Below, piece after piece: positions 1 through 7,557 of a stretch of 48,951 nucleotides of DNA. The translations under genes were made by a program, and so were the position numbers. The stretch is from Paenibacillus sp. A3. Lineage in GTDB: Bacteria; Bacillota; Bacilli; Paenibacillales; NBRC-103111. The first letter of the stretch is position 1; each line of letters begins with the position of its first letter. The notes under the pieces are model-generated. The model saw only the letters and a program-made list of their open reading frames with translations, was not told where the DNA came from and ran no database searches. The DNA lies in assembly GCF_001399685.1 (NCBI RefSeq), contig NZ_JTHN01000082.1, positions 1-48,951 on the forward strand, in the 5' to 3' direction.

Positions 1-20
1 ATCGGTCGAGGGCTTATCCT
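1..20 (+). rRNA. 23S rRNA, 3' tail only
   Basis: The first ~20 bases (ATCGGTCGAGGGCTTATCC) match the conserved 3' terminus of Firmicute 23S rRNA, so the window opens inside the last bases of a + strand rRNA operon. The exact mature end cannot be fixed from sequence alone. No 5S gene follows before the tRNA cluster. Confidence 0.75.
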
Positions 21-72
21 ACAAGCTTTCCGAATAATTTTCGGGAGCGACTAAGGTTTGATTACCAGTGAA

Positions 73-129
73 GATATATCTTTTAGGAGCGACTTTTGAC
101 GAAGTCAACGGAGTGAAAAAAGATATATC
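73..129 (+). repeat. Large stem-loop in the 23S-tRNA spacer
   Basis: GATATATCTTTT at 73-84 is the exact reverse complement of AAAAGATATATC at 118-129, giving a 12-bp outer stem. Inside it TTGAC (96-100), GAA and GTCAA (104-108) form a second hairpin. The motif GGAGCG recurs around 44, 86 and 130. Downstream, about 138-166 (TTTCGATCCAGTTTTCAGGG) resembles the reverse complement of the TGAAAACTGGAT element of Bacillales rRNA spacers, suggesting a processing-stem partner. Confidence 0.6.
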
Positions 130-178
130 GGAGCGCTTTGTTTCGATCCAGTTTTCAGGGTGCAAGCCTTGAATATAT

Positions 179-254
179 TCCCTGATAGCTCAGTTGGTAG
201 AGCACTCGACTGTTAATCGAGTTGTCACAGGTTCGAGTCCTGTTCGGGGAGCCA
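179..254 (+). tRNA. tRNA-Asn (GTT)
   Basis: A full cloverleaf folds: acceptor TCCCTGA/TCGGGGA, anticodon loop CTGTTAA with GTT at 212-214, T-arm ACAGG/CCTGT, discriminator G and encoded CCA. It is the first tRNA after the 23S gene. Confidence 0.97.
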
Positions 255-258
255 TTAT

Positions 259-347
259 GGAGAGGTGTCCGAGTTGGCCGAAGGAGCACGATTGGAAATC
301 GTGTAGGCGTCACAAGCGTCTCGAGGGTTCGAATCCCTCTCTCTCCG
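259..347 (+). tRNA. tRNA-Ser (GGA)
   Basis: Acceptor GGAGAGG/TCTCTCC, anticodon loop TTGGAAA (GGA) and the long variable arm of a class II tRNA. The discriminator is G. CCA is not encoded. Confidence 0.96.
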
Positions 348-380
348 TAGAGTTTCATCATTGCAAGTATTTAATAGCAT

Positions 381-455
381 GGCCCGTTGGTCAAGGGGTT
401 AAGACACCTCCCTTTCACGGAGGTAACAGGGGTTCGAATCCCCTACGGGTCACCA
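381..455 (+). tRNA. tRNA-Glu (TTC)
   Basis: Acceptor GGCCCGT/ACGGGTC, anticodon stem CCTCC/GGAGG around CTTTCAC (TTC), T-arm AGGGG/CCCCT and encoded CCA. Confidence 0.97.
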
Positions 456-464
456 TTATCCCAT

Positions 465-540
465 GGAGGCTTAGCTCAGCTGGGAGAGCATCTGCCTTAC
501 AAGCAGAGGGTCGGCGGTTCGATCCCGTCAGCCTCCACCA
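465..540 (+). tRNA. tRNA-Val (TAC)
   Basis: Acceptor GGAGGCT/AGCCTCC, anticodon loop CTTACAA (TAC) and encoded CCA. Confidence 0.97.
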
Positions 541-556
541 TAAATTTACTTACTGA

Positions 557-639
<83 letters not shown>

Positions 640-646
640 TTTGTGT

Positions 647-723
647 GGAGCCGTGGTGTAGAGGCCTAACATGCCTGCCTGTCACGCAGGAGACCGCGGG
701 TTCGAATCCCGTCGGCTCCGCCA
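647..723 (+). tRNA. tRNA-Asp (GTC)
   Basis: Acceptor GGAGCCG/CGGCTCC, anticodon loop CTGTCAC (GTC), T-arm CGGG/CCCG and encoded CCA. Confidence 0.97.
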
Positions 724-765
724 TGATTTACAATTTGCAAGAAATGCGATACAATAAATAAATAC

Positions 766-841
<76 letters not shown>

Positions 842-844
842 CTC

Positions 845-920
<76 letters not shown>

Positions 921-934
921 CTGCAATTTCATAT

Positions 935-1020
935 GGAGGCTTAGCGAAGTGGCCAAACGCAGCAGACTGTAAATCTGTTCTCTGACGAGTTCGGTGGTTC
1001 GAATCCATCAGCCTCCACCA
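935..1020 (+). tRNA. tRNA-Tyr (GTA)
   Basis: Acceptor GGAGGCT/AGCCTCC, anticodon loop CTGTAAA (GTA), a long class II variable arm and encoded CCA. Confidence 0.97.
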
Positions 1021-1026
1021 GTTTAT

Positions 1027-1100
1027 AGGGGCATAGTTTAAAGGTAGAACAGCGGTCTCCAAAACCGTTAGTGTGGGTTCAATTCCTGCTGCCCCTGCCA
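1027..1100 (+). tRNA. tRNA-Trp (CCA)
   Basis: Acceptor AGGGGCA/TGCCCCT, anticodon loop CTCCAAA (CCA), discriminator G and encoded 3' CCA. Confidence 0.97.
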
Positions 1101-1119
1101 AAAACATTTTCATACTGTG

Positions 1120-1195
1120 GCGGTCGTGGCGAAGTGGCTAACGCATCGGATTGTGGCTCCGACACTCGAGGGTTCAATTCCCTTCGATCGCCCCA
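1120..1195 (+). tRNA. tRNA-His (GTG)
   Basis: Acceptor GCGGTCG/CGATCGC with an encoded G at -1 (position 1120) opposite C73, the histidine identity pair. The anticodon is GTG and CCA is encoded. Confidence 0.96.
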
Positions 1196-1208
1196 TTTAC
1201 ACATTTAT

Positions 1209-1280
1209 TGGGGATTAGCCAAGCGGTAAGGCAACGGACTTTGACTCCGTCATGCCTAGGTTCGAATCCTAGATCCCCAG
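1209..1280 (+). tRNA. tRNA-Gln (TTG)
   Basis: Acceptor TGGGGAT/ATCCCCA, anticodon loop CTTTGAC (TTG), T-arm CTAGG/CCTAG and discriminator G. CCA is not encoded. Confidence 0.96.
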
Positions 1281-1287
1281 TTTATAT

Positions 1288-1362
1288 GCGGAAGTGGCTC
1301 AGGGGTAGAGCATCGCCTTGCCAAGGCGAGGGTCGCGGGTTCGAATCCCGTCTTCCGCTCCA
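1288..1362 (+). tRNA. tRNA-Gly (GCC)
   Basis: Acceptor GCGGAAG/CTTCCGC, anticodon loop TTGCCAA (GCC), discriminator T and encoded CCA. Confidence 0.97.
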
Positions 1363-1365
1363 TGT

Positions 1366-1439
1366 GGCGCCATAGCCAAGTGGTAAGGCAGAGCTCTGCA
1401 AAAGCTTTACCCCCAGTTCGAATCTGGGTGGCGCCTCCA
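1366..1439 (+). tRNA. tRNA-Cys (GCA)
   Basis: Acceptor GGCGCCA/TGGCGCC, anticodon GCA, discriminator T (U73, a cysteine identity element) and encoded CCA. Confidence 0.96.
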
Positions 1440-1452
1440 ATTTTATTTCTTC

Positions 1453-1541
1453 GCCGGAGTGGCGGAATCGGCAGACGCACAGGACTTAAAATCCTGCGGT
1501 AGGTGACTACCGTACCAGTTCAAGTCTGGTCTTCGGCACCA
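1453..1541 (+). tRNA. tRNA-Leu (TAA)
   Basis: Acceptor GCCGGAG/CTTCGGC, anticodon stem CAGGA/TCCTG around CTTAAAA (TAA), a long variable arm and encoded CCA. Confidence 0.97.
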
Positions 1542-1560
1542 CTCCAACAATTTAAAATGT

Positions 1561-1637
1561 GTGCCCTTAGCTCAGCCGGATAGAGCGTTTGACTACGAAT
1601 CAAAAGGTCAGGAGTTCGAATCTCTTAGGGCACGCCA
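1561..1637 (+). tRNA. tRNA-Arg (ACG)
   Basis: Acceptor GTGCCCT/AGGGCAC and anticodon loop CTACGAA (ACG, read as ICG after deamination). Discriminator G and encoded CCA. Confidence 0.97.
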
Positions 1638-1640
1638 CTT

Positions 1641-1719
1641 GCCGATGTGGCGGAATGGCAGACGCGCTCGACTCAAAATCGAGTCCGAAAGGGTGGAGGT
1701 TCGAGTCCTCTCATCGGTA
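1641..1719 (+). tRNA. tRNA-Leu (CAA)
   Basis: Acceptor GCCGATG/CATCGGT with a G1-U72 wobble, anticodon loop CTCAAAA (CAA) and a class II variable arm. CCA is not encoded. It is the last tRNA before the terminator. Confidence 0.95.
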
Positions 1720-1721
1720 TA

Positions 1722-1766
1722 AATAAGCCTTAAAGATCTTTTTGGATCTTTAAGGCTTATTTTTTG
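1722..1766 (+). terminator. Intrinsic terminator of the rrn-tRNA operon
   Basis: AATAAGCCTTAAAGATC pairs perfectly with GATCTTTAAGGCTTATT across a short T-rich loop and runs into TTTTTTG. It lies directly behind the last tRNA and probably ends the whole transcript. Confidence 0.93.
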
Positions 1767-1912
1767 TATTGAACTTGTTTATGCTTCGGGAGAATTATTT
1801 TTGTATCCTCAACATTTTTTGTCCATTCTTCACATTGTGATATACAAATCGGGTAACTTTTAGTATCGTACTAAAAGAAGAACTATATCCTAAATGTTGG
1901 AGGAATAGGGTC

Positions 1913-2539
1913 ATGACAAAGATCGAAGATGGGGCGGTTGTCTTGTTTCAAGGAGACAGCATTACGGATTGCGGAAGAAACAGGGAGACCGGGGCGGATT
2001 TAGGCCGAGGCTACGCTTTCATCGCTTCTGCGTTATTCGCCAGCAAATATCCTGAGAAACAAGTTCATTTCATCAACCGCGGAATCAGCGGCAATCGGGT
2101 AAAGGATTTGCAGCAGCGCTGGCAGGAAGATTGCATCGATCTGAAGCCGACATGGGTTTCGATCTATATCGGTATTAACGATACATGGCGGCGTTATGAT
2201 CGTAACGACCCGACTTCGGTGGAAGCGTTTGCGGAAGGGTACCGTGATCTGATTGTGCGTACCAAGGAGACGCTTAATGCGAAGCTAGTTTTAGTCGAAC
2301 CGTTTGTGCTGCCGGTGCCGGAAGACCGGAAACAATGGAGAGAGGATTTGGACCCGAAAATTAACGCCGTCCGCGAGCTCGCTCGGGAATTTGAGACGCT
2401 GTACGTGCCGCTAGACGGGTTGTTCGCGGCGGCGAGTACCAAAGCACCGTCCGCCTATTGGGCGCCTGATGGCGTACACCCGTCACCGGCAGGCCACGCG
2501 CTTATTGCCAATGCTTGGCTGGAAGCTGTGCAAGCATAA
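1913..2539 (+). CDS. GDSL/SGNH-type esterase
   Basis: A 208-residue cytoplasmic SGNH hydrolase. Block I is FQGDSIT with nucleophile Ser16, block II is GISGNRV, block III is GIND, and block V is APDGVHPS with the Asp186/His189 pair. Family members hydrolyse acyl or acetyl esters, often on sugars, but the substrate cannot be told from sequence. There is no signal peptide or membrane segment. GGAGG at 1899-1903 sits 9 bases before ATG 1913. The gene is monocistronic, between the rrn terminator and its own terminator. Confidence 0.92.
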   Translation: MTKIEDGAVVLFQGDSITDCGRNRETGADLGRGYAFIASALFASKYPEKQVHFINRGISGNRVKDLQQRWQEDCIDLKPTWVSIYIGINDTWRRYDRNDPTSVEAFAEGYRDLIVRTKETLNAKLVLVEPFVLPVPEDRKQWREDLDPKINAVRELAREFETLYVPLDGLFAAASTKAPSAYWAPDGVHPSPAGHALIANAWLEAVQA

Positions 2540-2568
2540 AATCATGTTGCTGATACAAATAGCAATTC

Positions 2569-2607
2569 AAGGGATGCCCTTCAGCTGGTGCGAGGGCGTC
2601 CCTTTTT
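2569..2607 (+). terminator. Terminator after the GDSL esterase gene
   Basis: AGGGATGCCCT and AGGGCGTCCCT form a GC-rich stem followed by TTTTT. Confidence 0.85.
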
Positions 2608-2640
2608 AGGTGGAACCGTTCTGATTGTTGAAGGCATAAT

Positions 2641-3717
2641 TCAATTCAATTGCTTGGATACTTGCAATAGCTCGGGCAAGGTAACCATCTTCAGGTTGCG
2701 GGATTTTAAAGTCTGGATCACGGTCGGGAGCGCTTTGACGGTACCGTTCAAATCTTGCTCCGGCCCGCCGCCGGAATGCTGCAAAATGATGGAACCAGGC
2801 TTAACATGAGTGAGTATGTTCGAAGTTACTTTCTCTTGCCCAAGCTGCTTCCAGTCAAGCGAGTCGACATTCCAGTTCACAATGCGATAGCCGTGTTCCG
2901 ATGCCCACAGCAGCTGGCTTTCGCTGATCTCGCCATAGGGTGGCCGCAACAAGCGGGGGGAATATCCAATCAGCCGCTTTAAGGCTTGCTGTGTTTGAAG
3001 CACCTGCGACTGGAACAAATCGTCGGACAGCTTGGTAAACAGCTTGTGACTGTACGAATGATTGCCGATCACATGCCCTTCGCGAACGATTCGTTTAACC
3101 ATCTCCGGATGCTTCTCGGCTTGTGCGCCAACTAAGAAGAAAGTGGCGCGAACCTGATATTTTTTCAATACATCCAACACCTGCGGCGTAAATGTCGTGT
3201 CGGGGGCATCGTCAAACGTTAAGGCGACCTGCCTGGAAGCGCCTGACCCCCGCAGCAGCAGCAGTTCGGGATATTTGCGCACAAGCTGGGATAAAGAGAG
3301 CCGTTGGCTTTGCCCGGATGTTTCTTTGGACGCTTTGGTGGGTTGCGGCTTGGATTTGTGCTGCTTGTGTGCCTTGGGCTCCGCCGGCGGAACGACTGTC
3401 GGTGCGGGAGCAGGTGGTGCCGGTGCAGGTGGCGCCGAAGGGGGCGGGACCTGCTGCACAGTGGAAGGGGCCGGAGGCCCAGCCAGAGAAAGCGGACTGC
3501 CGGTGCCCGTATCTGTTGCTTTAGCCGTGTGCTGAGGTGCAGCTTCGGCAGGCCCGACCCCCGGAGGCATCGCTTGCGGCGAATTTGCGGCAGGCGTACA
3601 TGCCGTTAAAGCCAAGCATAAGCTTAACCTGGACAAAGATAAACTTTTTCTGATTCGAAGCGAGATGAACCGATGAGCGGATAATAGCAAAAAAGCCGCA
3701 GGCGTTCGCTTTTTCAT
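2641..3717 (-). CDS. Polysaccharide deacetylase lipoprotein (NodB domain)
   Basis: A 358-residue predicted lipoprotein acting on cell-wall or extracellular polysaccharide (de-N-acetylation). Basic N-terminus, hydrophobic stretch and lipobox LTAC (Cys40) are followed by a Pro/Ala-rich linker (about residues 75-135). The NodB domain (about 163-350) shows the metal motif TFDDAPD (Asp169-Asp170, with Ala where most families have Gly), HSYSH (220-224), RPPYG (258-262), DSLDW and the late histidine in ILQH (about 314). AAGGAGAT precedes the ATG. The catalytic residues are all present. It lies downstream of the TauE/SafE gene in the same direction. Confidence 0.92.
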   Translation of the reverse strand: MKKRTPAAFLLLSAHRFISLRIRKSLSLSRLSLCLALTACTPAANSPQAMPPGVGPAEAAPQHTAKATDTGTGSPLSLAGPPAPSTVQQVPPPSAPPAPAPPAPAPTVVPPAEPKAHKQHKSKPQPTKASKETSGQSQRLSLSQLVRKYPELLLLRGSGASRQVALTFDDAPDTTFTPQVLDVLKKYQVRATFFLVGAQAEKHPEMVKRIVREGHVIGNHSYSHKLFTKLSDDLFQSQVLQTQQALKRLIGYSPRLLRPPYGEISESQLLWASEHGYRIVNWNVDSLDWKQLGQEKVTSNILTHVKPGSIILQHSGGGPEQDLNGTVKALPTVIQTLKSRNLKMVTLPELLQVSKQLN

Positions 3718-3841
3718 GGGGGCTTAATCTCCTTTGGGCAACAGGATTACGTTCCCTTAGTTTGGGATAAGGAGAGACGAATTATCCGCTCATGAAAATG
3801 ATGTTACGAACGCCGCGGCGAATAGTATGGAGCTAATGAAA

Positions 3842-4660
3842 TCAGGCAAGGACCAAGCCTTCCCAGATCATTTTGAAGGATACGATAACGAAGGTGACAC
3901 GAAGTACCCAAAGCAGCTTTTTGCTGCTCAGCCGACTGGCGATTTTCGCGCCGAGCCAGCCTCCCACAATGGCGCTAGGCGCCAAACCCAGCACCATCCA
4001 CAGGTTCACTTCCCCTAAGGTAAAATGCGTGAAGCTTCCCATCAGGGATGATAGCAGGATAACGAACATGGAGGTCGCTGTCGCTACATGGGGAGGATAC
4101 CGAAAAAGCAGCACCATCGCCGGGACGAATAGAGAGCCGCCGCCGATCCCGAACAGCCCCGAAATGAATCCGACCAAAAGTCCGATGATCAAGGCAGGCA
4201 GTACGCTGTAGCCGTAATGATATGTATTTCCATTGCCGTCCGTATACGTGCGCTGAATGTGCCACTTCACTTTCAACGGCTTCAAATAGTCGCGCAGCAC
4301 GAGCAATATGGCCATCAGCAGCATGAAGAGACCGAAGCTGAGCTGGAACGATTTGGCATTGACAAATTGTGTGGTATACGAGCCGAGCATGGCTCCCGGA
4401 CCGCATGTGATGAACAAGAGCCAGCCGCTTTTGAAATCGACCCTTTTCTGCTTGACGAAGGTCAGGGTCGAAGACAATGCCGTGAAGATCAGGACAGCCA
4501 GCGATGTGCCTACCGCCGTCGATACCGAAATCGTTTCTCCGACGAACGTAGGCCCTAAGTAAACCAGAGCGGGTACAATAATAATACCGCCGCCGAGACC
4601 GACCAGACTCCCGAAGGTGGCAGCGATCAGCCCGACAGCGGTATAAAATAATATACTCAT
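3842..4660 (-). CDS. Sulfite exporter TauE/SafE family permease
   Basis: A 272-residue polytopic membrane protein with two related halves. Each half carries the family glycine motif, GSLVGLGGGIIIVPAL near the N-terminus and SGLFGIGGGSLFVPAM near residue 165. The family exports or imports sulfur oxyanions or organosulfonates; the substrate is unknown here. I start at the ATG at 4660 because AAGG lies 8 bases upstream; an in-frame TTG two codons earlier is less likely. It is in line with glpX upstream and the deacetylase downstream, with no obvious terminator between them. Confidence 0.9.
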   Translation of the reverse strand: MSILFYTAVGLIAATFGSLVGLGGGIIIVPALVYLGPTFVGETISVSTAVGTSLAVLIFTALSSTLTFVKQKRVDFKSGWLLFITCGPGAMLGSYTTQFVNAKSFQLSFGLFMLLMAILLVLRDYLKPLKVKWHIQRTYTDGNGNTYHYGYSVLPALIIGLLVGFISGLFGIGGGSLFVPAMVLLFRYPPHVATATSMFVILLSSLMGSFTHFTLGEVNLWMVLGLAPSAIVGGWLGAKIASRLSSKKLLWVLRVTFVIVSFKMIWEGLVLA

Positions 4661-4735
4661 GCGCAAACCTTCTTCCGTGTCGAATAGTTACTTTATGGTA
4701 ATATTAACACAGGAAGAAAATAGTTCAATACCGGG

Positions 4736-5707
4736 TTATCCGATATCGTTAAGAATATTTTTATTAGGCAAGTAATGAATCGATTGAATAAATCGGATCG
4801 TTTTTGTTTTTGCCCGCATGACGATCGAATGCGTTTCTGCCCGGGAGTCGGACAAGTAGCGGACACCGTTTAAAAATTCCCCGGGGGTAATGCCCGTTGC
4901 GGCAAAAATAACGTCTTCCCGGCCGATCATATCCTCCATCGTCAAAACTTTGTGCGGGTCGGCAAGTCCCATGGCGATGCAGCGGTCGTATTCTTCCTGA
5001 TTGGAAGGCAGCAGCTTCCCTTGCAGCTCGCCGCCCAGACATTGCAGCGCCGCGGCCGCCAGCACGCCCTCAGGTGCGCCGCCTGAGCCCACATACATGT
5101 CAATGCCGGATTCGGATAAAGCAGGAGCCATGGCCCCTGCGACATCGCCGTCGCTAAGAAACTTGATCCGTACGCCGACTTGACGGAGGGTTTCAATTTG
5201 CTTACGGTGCCTGTCGCGGTCAAGAATCATGATCGTAAGATTGCTCAGCGGCTTATCCAAAATGTCGGCGGCCCGTTGAAGCGTCGTTTCCAGCGGGTCC
5301 GTCAAGCTGAGCTTGCCGGCGAGAGCCGGTCCGACAGCCAGTTTTTCCATATACATATCCGGCGCATGCAGCAGATTGCCTTTGTTGGCAATGGCGATGA
5401 CGGCCAGCGCGTTGTTCAATCCTTTGGCAACCAGTTCCGTTCCTTCGAGCGGGTCGACGGCCACGTCCACCTCTGGACCTTGCCCGTTCCCTACTTGTTC
5501 GCCGATATACAGCATCGGCGCTTCGTCCATTTCTCCTTCTCCGATGACGACGGTCCCGCGGACGGAAACGGAATCGAACATGGCGCGCATGGCGGTCGTC
5601 GCCGCACCGTCGGCTTGAATCTTATCGCCCCGGCCCATCCATCTTGCCGCGGACAGCGCCGCCAGCTCCGTTACCCGGACGATCTCAAGTGCCAATTCCC
5701 TTTCCAC
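4736..5707 (-). CDS. glpX: Class II fructose-1,6-bisphosphatase GlpX
   Basis: A 323-residue enzyme that removes the 1-phosphate of fructose-1,6-bisphosphate in gluconeogenesis. Visible signatures are GDKIQADGAATTAMR near the N-terminus, VIGEGEMDEAPML, the metal-binding AVDPLEGTELVAKG and the later SDGDVAGAMAPAL, all typical of GlpX. The length is normal for the family. Translation starts at a GTG (5707) behind AGGGGG. It is divergent from ccpN, whose product represses gluconeogenic genes in Bacillus, so the shared intergenic region is a plausible control point. Confidence 0.95.
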   Translation of the reverse strand: MERELALEIVRVTELAALSAARWMGRGDKIQADGAATTAMRAMFDSVSVRGTVVIGEGEMDEAPMLYIGEQVGNGQGPEVDVAVDPLEGTELVAKGLNNALAVIAIANKGNLLHAPDMYMEKLAVGPALAGKLSLTDPLETTLQRAADILDKPLSNLTIMILDRDRHRKQIETLRQVGVRIKFLSDGDVAGAMAPALSESGIDMYVGSGGAPEGVLAAAALQCLGGELQGKLLPSNQEEYDRCIAMGLADPHKVLTMEDMIGREDVIFAATGITPGEFLNGVRYLSDSRAETHSIVMRAKTKTIRFIQSIHYLPNKNILNDIG

Positions 5708-5731
5708 CAGCTCAGCCCCCTATAAAATAAA

Positions 5732-5760
5732 TGGTCATGTTTCAACATATATAGTATAAT
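5732..5760 (+). promoter_or_regulatory. Candidate promoter toward ccpN in the glpX/ccpN divergent region
   Basis: A perfect TATAAT lies at 5755-5760 with TGGTCA (4 of 6 matches to the -35 consensus) 17 bases upstream. A second -10-like TACAAT at 5872-5877 could serve a shorter transcript. The -35 elements are weak, so this is only a candidate. Confidence 0.4.
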
Positions 5761-5938
5761 TAATAAATAAATAATGCGCAATAAATACTTGATCCAAATC
5801 GAGTAGTGCGCTTGATTGGAAATGGAAACATCGAATGAAAAACGGTTCTATGAGTTTCGGACTATTTTTGGTACAATTGGATTGGAATGCGGCACAGCGA
5901 TAAACCGCAAAGGCTGCTTGAGTGAGGAGGGACCGGTC

Positions 5939-6586
5939 ATCGAACTGACTGCGCGCCAACTGCAGATCGTAGAATTGGTAAAGGCACACGCGCCTATTAC
6001 GGGCGAACAAATAGCGGAGATGTTAGGTCTAAGCCGCCCGACCCTCCGGTCGGATCTGGCCCTGCTTGTCATGCTCGGGCTTGTGGATGCCAAGCCGAAG
6101 GTGGGCTATACGCCGGGCTCGGCCATGACGCCGGGCTCCCAGGTTTCCCGTAAACTGCTGGGCATGAAGGTAAAGGATGTCCAATCGATCCCCGTCGTCG
6201 TCCGGGAGAATGCTTCCGTGAACGACGCGGTCGTGATGCTGTTTATGGAGAACGTCGGCAGCCTGATCGTCGTGGATGACGAGGCTTGCCTGTCCGGCGT
6301 CATTTCCCGTAAAGATTTGCTTAAATTCACGCTCGGCAATACGAATGCGGCATCCATGCCGGTCAGCATGGTCATGACCCGCGAGCCGAACGTCATTCAT
6401 GTCTCTCCCGACGAATCGGTGATCGACGCGGCGCGGAAGATGATTCTTCATCAGGTCGACAGCCTGCCTGTCGTCGTGGAATCCAAAGCTGCCCAGGTGA
6501 GCGGAAGATCCCGGTGGGACGTTGTCGGACGGGTGACAAAAACGATTATGACGAATATTTTAGTCGATCTGGCGATGGACCGTTAG
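5939..6586 (+). CDS. ccpN: CcpN-like repressor of gluconeogenic genes (HTH + CBS pair)
   Basis: Matches CcpN/YqzB: an N-terminal HTH (PITGEQIAEMLGLSRPTLR), then VGYTPG and two CBS domains (LLGMKVKDVQSIP..., then VSMVMTREPNVIHV...), ending in VGRVTKTIMTNIL. In Bacillus CcpN represses gapB and pckA on glucose and senses ATP/ADP. The family begins at the residues corresponding to IELT. GGAGGG (5926-5931) sits 7 bases before an ATC codon (5939) that encodes this Ile, so I place the start there; TTG 5918 has only weak AAAGG, and ATG 5816 has no Shine-Dalgarno. The yqfL gene follows, as in Bacillus. Confidence 0.88.
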   Translation: MELTARQLQIVELVKAHAPITGEQIAEMLGLSRPTLRSDLALLVMLGLVDAKPKVGYTPGSAMTPGSQVSRKLLGMKVKDVQSIPVVVRENASVNDAVVMLFMENVGSLIVVDDEACLSGVISRKDLLKFTLGNTNAASMPVSMVMTREPNVIHVSPDESVIDAARKMILHQVDSLPVVVESKAAQVSGRSRWDVVGRVTKTIMTNILVDLAMDR

Positions 6587-6617
6587 GGCATTCATGAACA
6601 AAGGAGAAGAAAACCGG

Positions 6618-7424
6618 ATGAAGGAAGAGCAACAGTACGAGATCACCATATGCTCGGATTCCGTCGGGGAAACGGCAGAGGCGGTCGTCAGAGCGACTAT
6701 TCGCCAGTTTGACGCCCACCAGGTGAGAACGAAGCGGATCGGCCATATAAAAACCGAGGATGAAATCCGTACCATTATGGAAGAGGCGGCCAAACGCGGC
6801 GGCTTTGTGGCGTATACGCTGGTACAGCCGGAGCTTCGGGAAATGATGAAGGAAGAGGCCGTCCGCCTCGGCGTCCGCGCGGTCGATATCATGGGTCCGA
6901 TGATGCAGGCGTTCATCGATACGTGGGGCGATGCGCCGAAGCGGAAACCGGGCTTGCTTCATCAGCTCGACGAAGATTATTTCCGCCGTGTAGAGGCAAT
7001 CGAATTCGCCGTCAAATGCGATGACGGACGCGATACGAGCGCCCTGTTGAAGGCGAATCTCGTCTTGATCGGAGTCTCGCGGACGTCGAAGACGCCGCTC
7101 AGTATCTTTTTGGCGCATAAAGGGATAAAAGTATCCAATCTGCCGCTTGTACCGGAGGTTAAACCGCCCAAGGAACTGTTTCTGGTGCCGGGCAACCGGA
7201 TTGTCGGCTTGACGATGGATGCAGACAAGCTGTACAAAATTCGGACAGAGCGGCTGAAAGCGGTCGGTCTGCCGTTCGGGGCGAAGTACGCGGCGATGGA
7301 GCGAATCGACGAAGAGCTCCGCTACGCGCAAGCGTTGATGAAACAAGTCGGGTGCCTGGTGATCAACGTAACAGATAAAGCAATTGAAGAAACGGCCGGC
7401 ATTATTATGGGGTACTTGAATTGA
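6618..7424 (+). CDS. yqfL: Pyruvate phosphate dikinase regulatory protein (DUF299 kinase/phosphorylase)
   Basis: A 268-residue bifunctional ADP-dependent Ser/Thr kinase and Pi-dependent phosphorylase family member. It inactivates and reactivates pyruvate phosphate dikinase. The nucleotide loop GVSRTSKTPLS near residue 152, TICSDSVGETAE at the N-terminus and the IMGPMM region are family hallmarks. I start at ATG 6618 (MKEEQQYEI) with AAAGGAG 11 bases upstream; an ATG at 6594 lacks a ribosome site. It is co-transcribed with ccpN, and both control flux at the PEP-pyruvate node. Confidence 0.93.
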   Translation: MKEEQQYEITICSDSVGETAEAVVRATIRQFDAHQVRTKRIGHIKTEDEIRTIMEEAAKRGGFVAYTLVQPELREMMKEEAVRLGVRAVDIMGPMMQAFIDTWGDAPKRKPGLLHQLDEDYFRRVEAIEFAVKCDDGRDTSALLKANLVLIGVSRTSKTPLSIFLAHKGIKVSNLPLVPEVKPPKELFLVPGNRIVGLTMDADKLYKIRTERLKAVGLPFGAKYAAMERIDEELRYAQALMKQVGCLVINVTDKAIEETAGIIMGYLN

Positions 7425-7437
7425 TAGCAGACAAGAG

Positions 7438-7466
7438 GCTTGAACCGACGGGTTCGGGCCCTTTTT
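7438..7466 (+). terminator. Terminator after yqfL
   Basis: GGCTTGAACC, GACG, GGTTCGGGCC form a 10-bp stem (two G-T pairs) followed by CTTTTTG. A second T-tailed hairpin on the opposite strand lies at about 7478-7510. Confidence 0.8.
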
Positions 7467-7557
7467 GCCTTTGGGAATAAAAAAGCCTTCCCCGGCAAAC
7501 CGGAAAGCCCTCAGCATGCGTATTCTCAAGTAGACGTAAGCGAAAGGTGGCTGGGCA

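Noticed and set aside
7478-7510. Hairpin GCCTTCC..CCGG/CCGG..AAGGC with a T tract on the minus strand
   Set aside because: It would be a minus-strand terminator, but no minus-strand gene feeds it. It may be a second, bidirectional part of the yqfL terminator.
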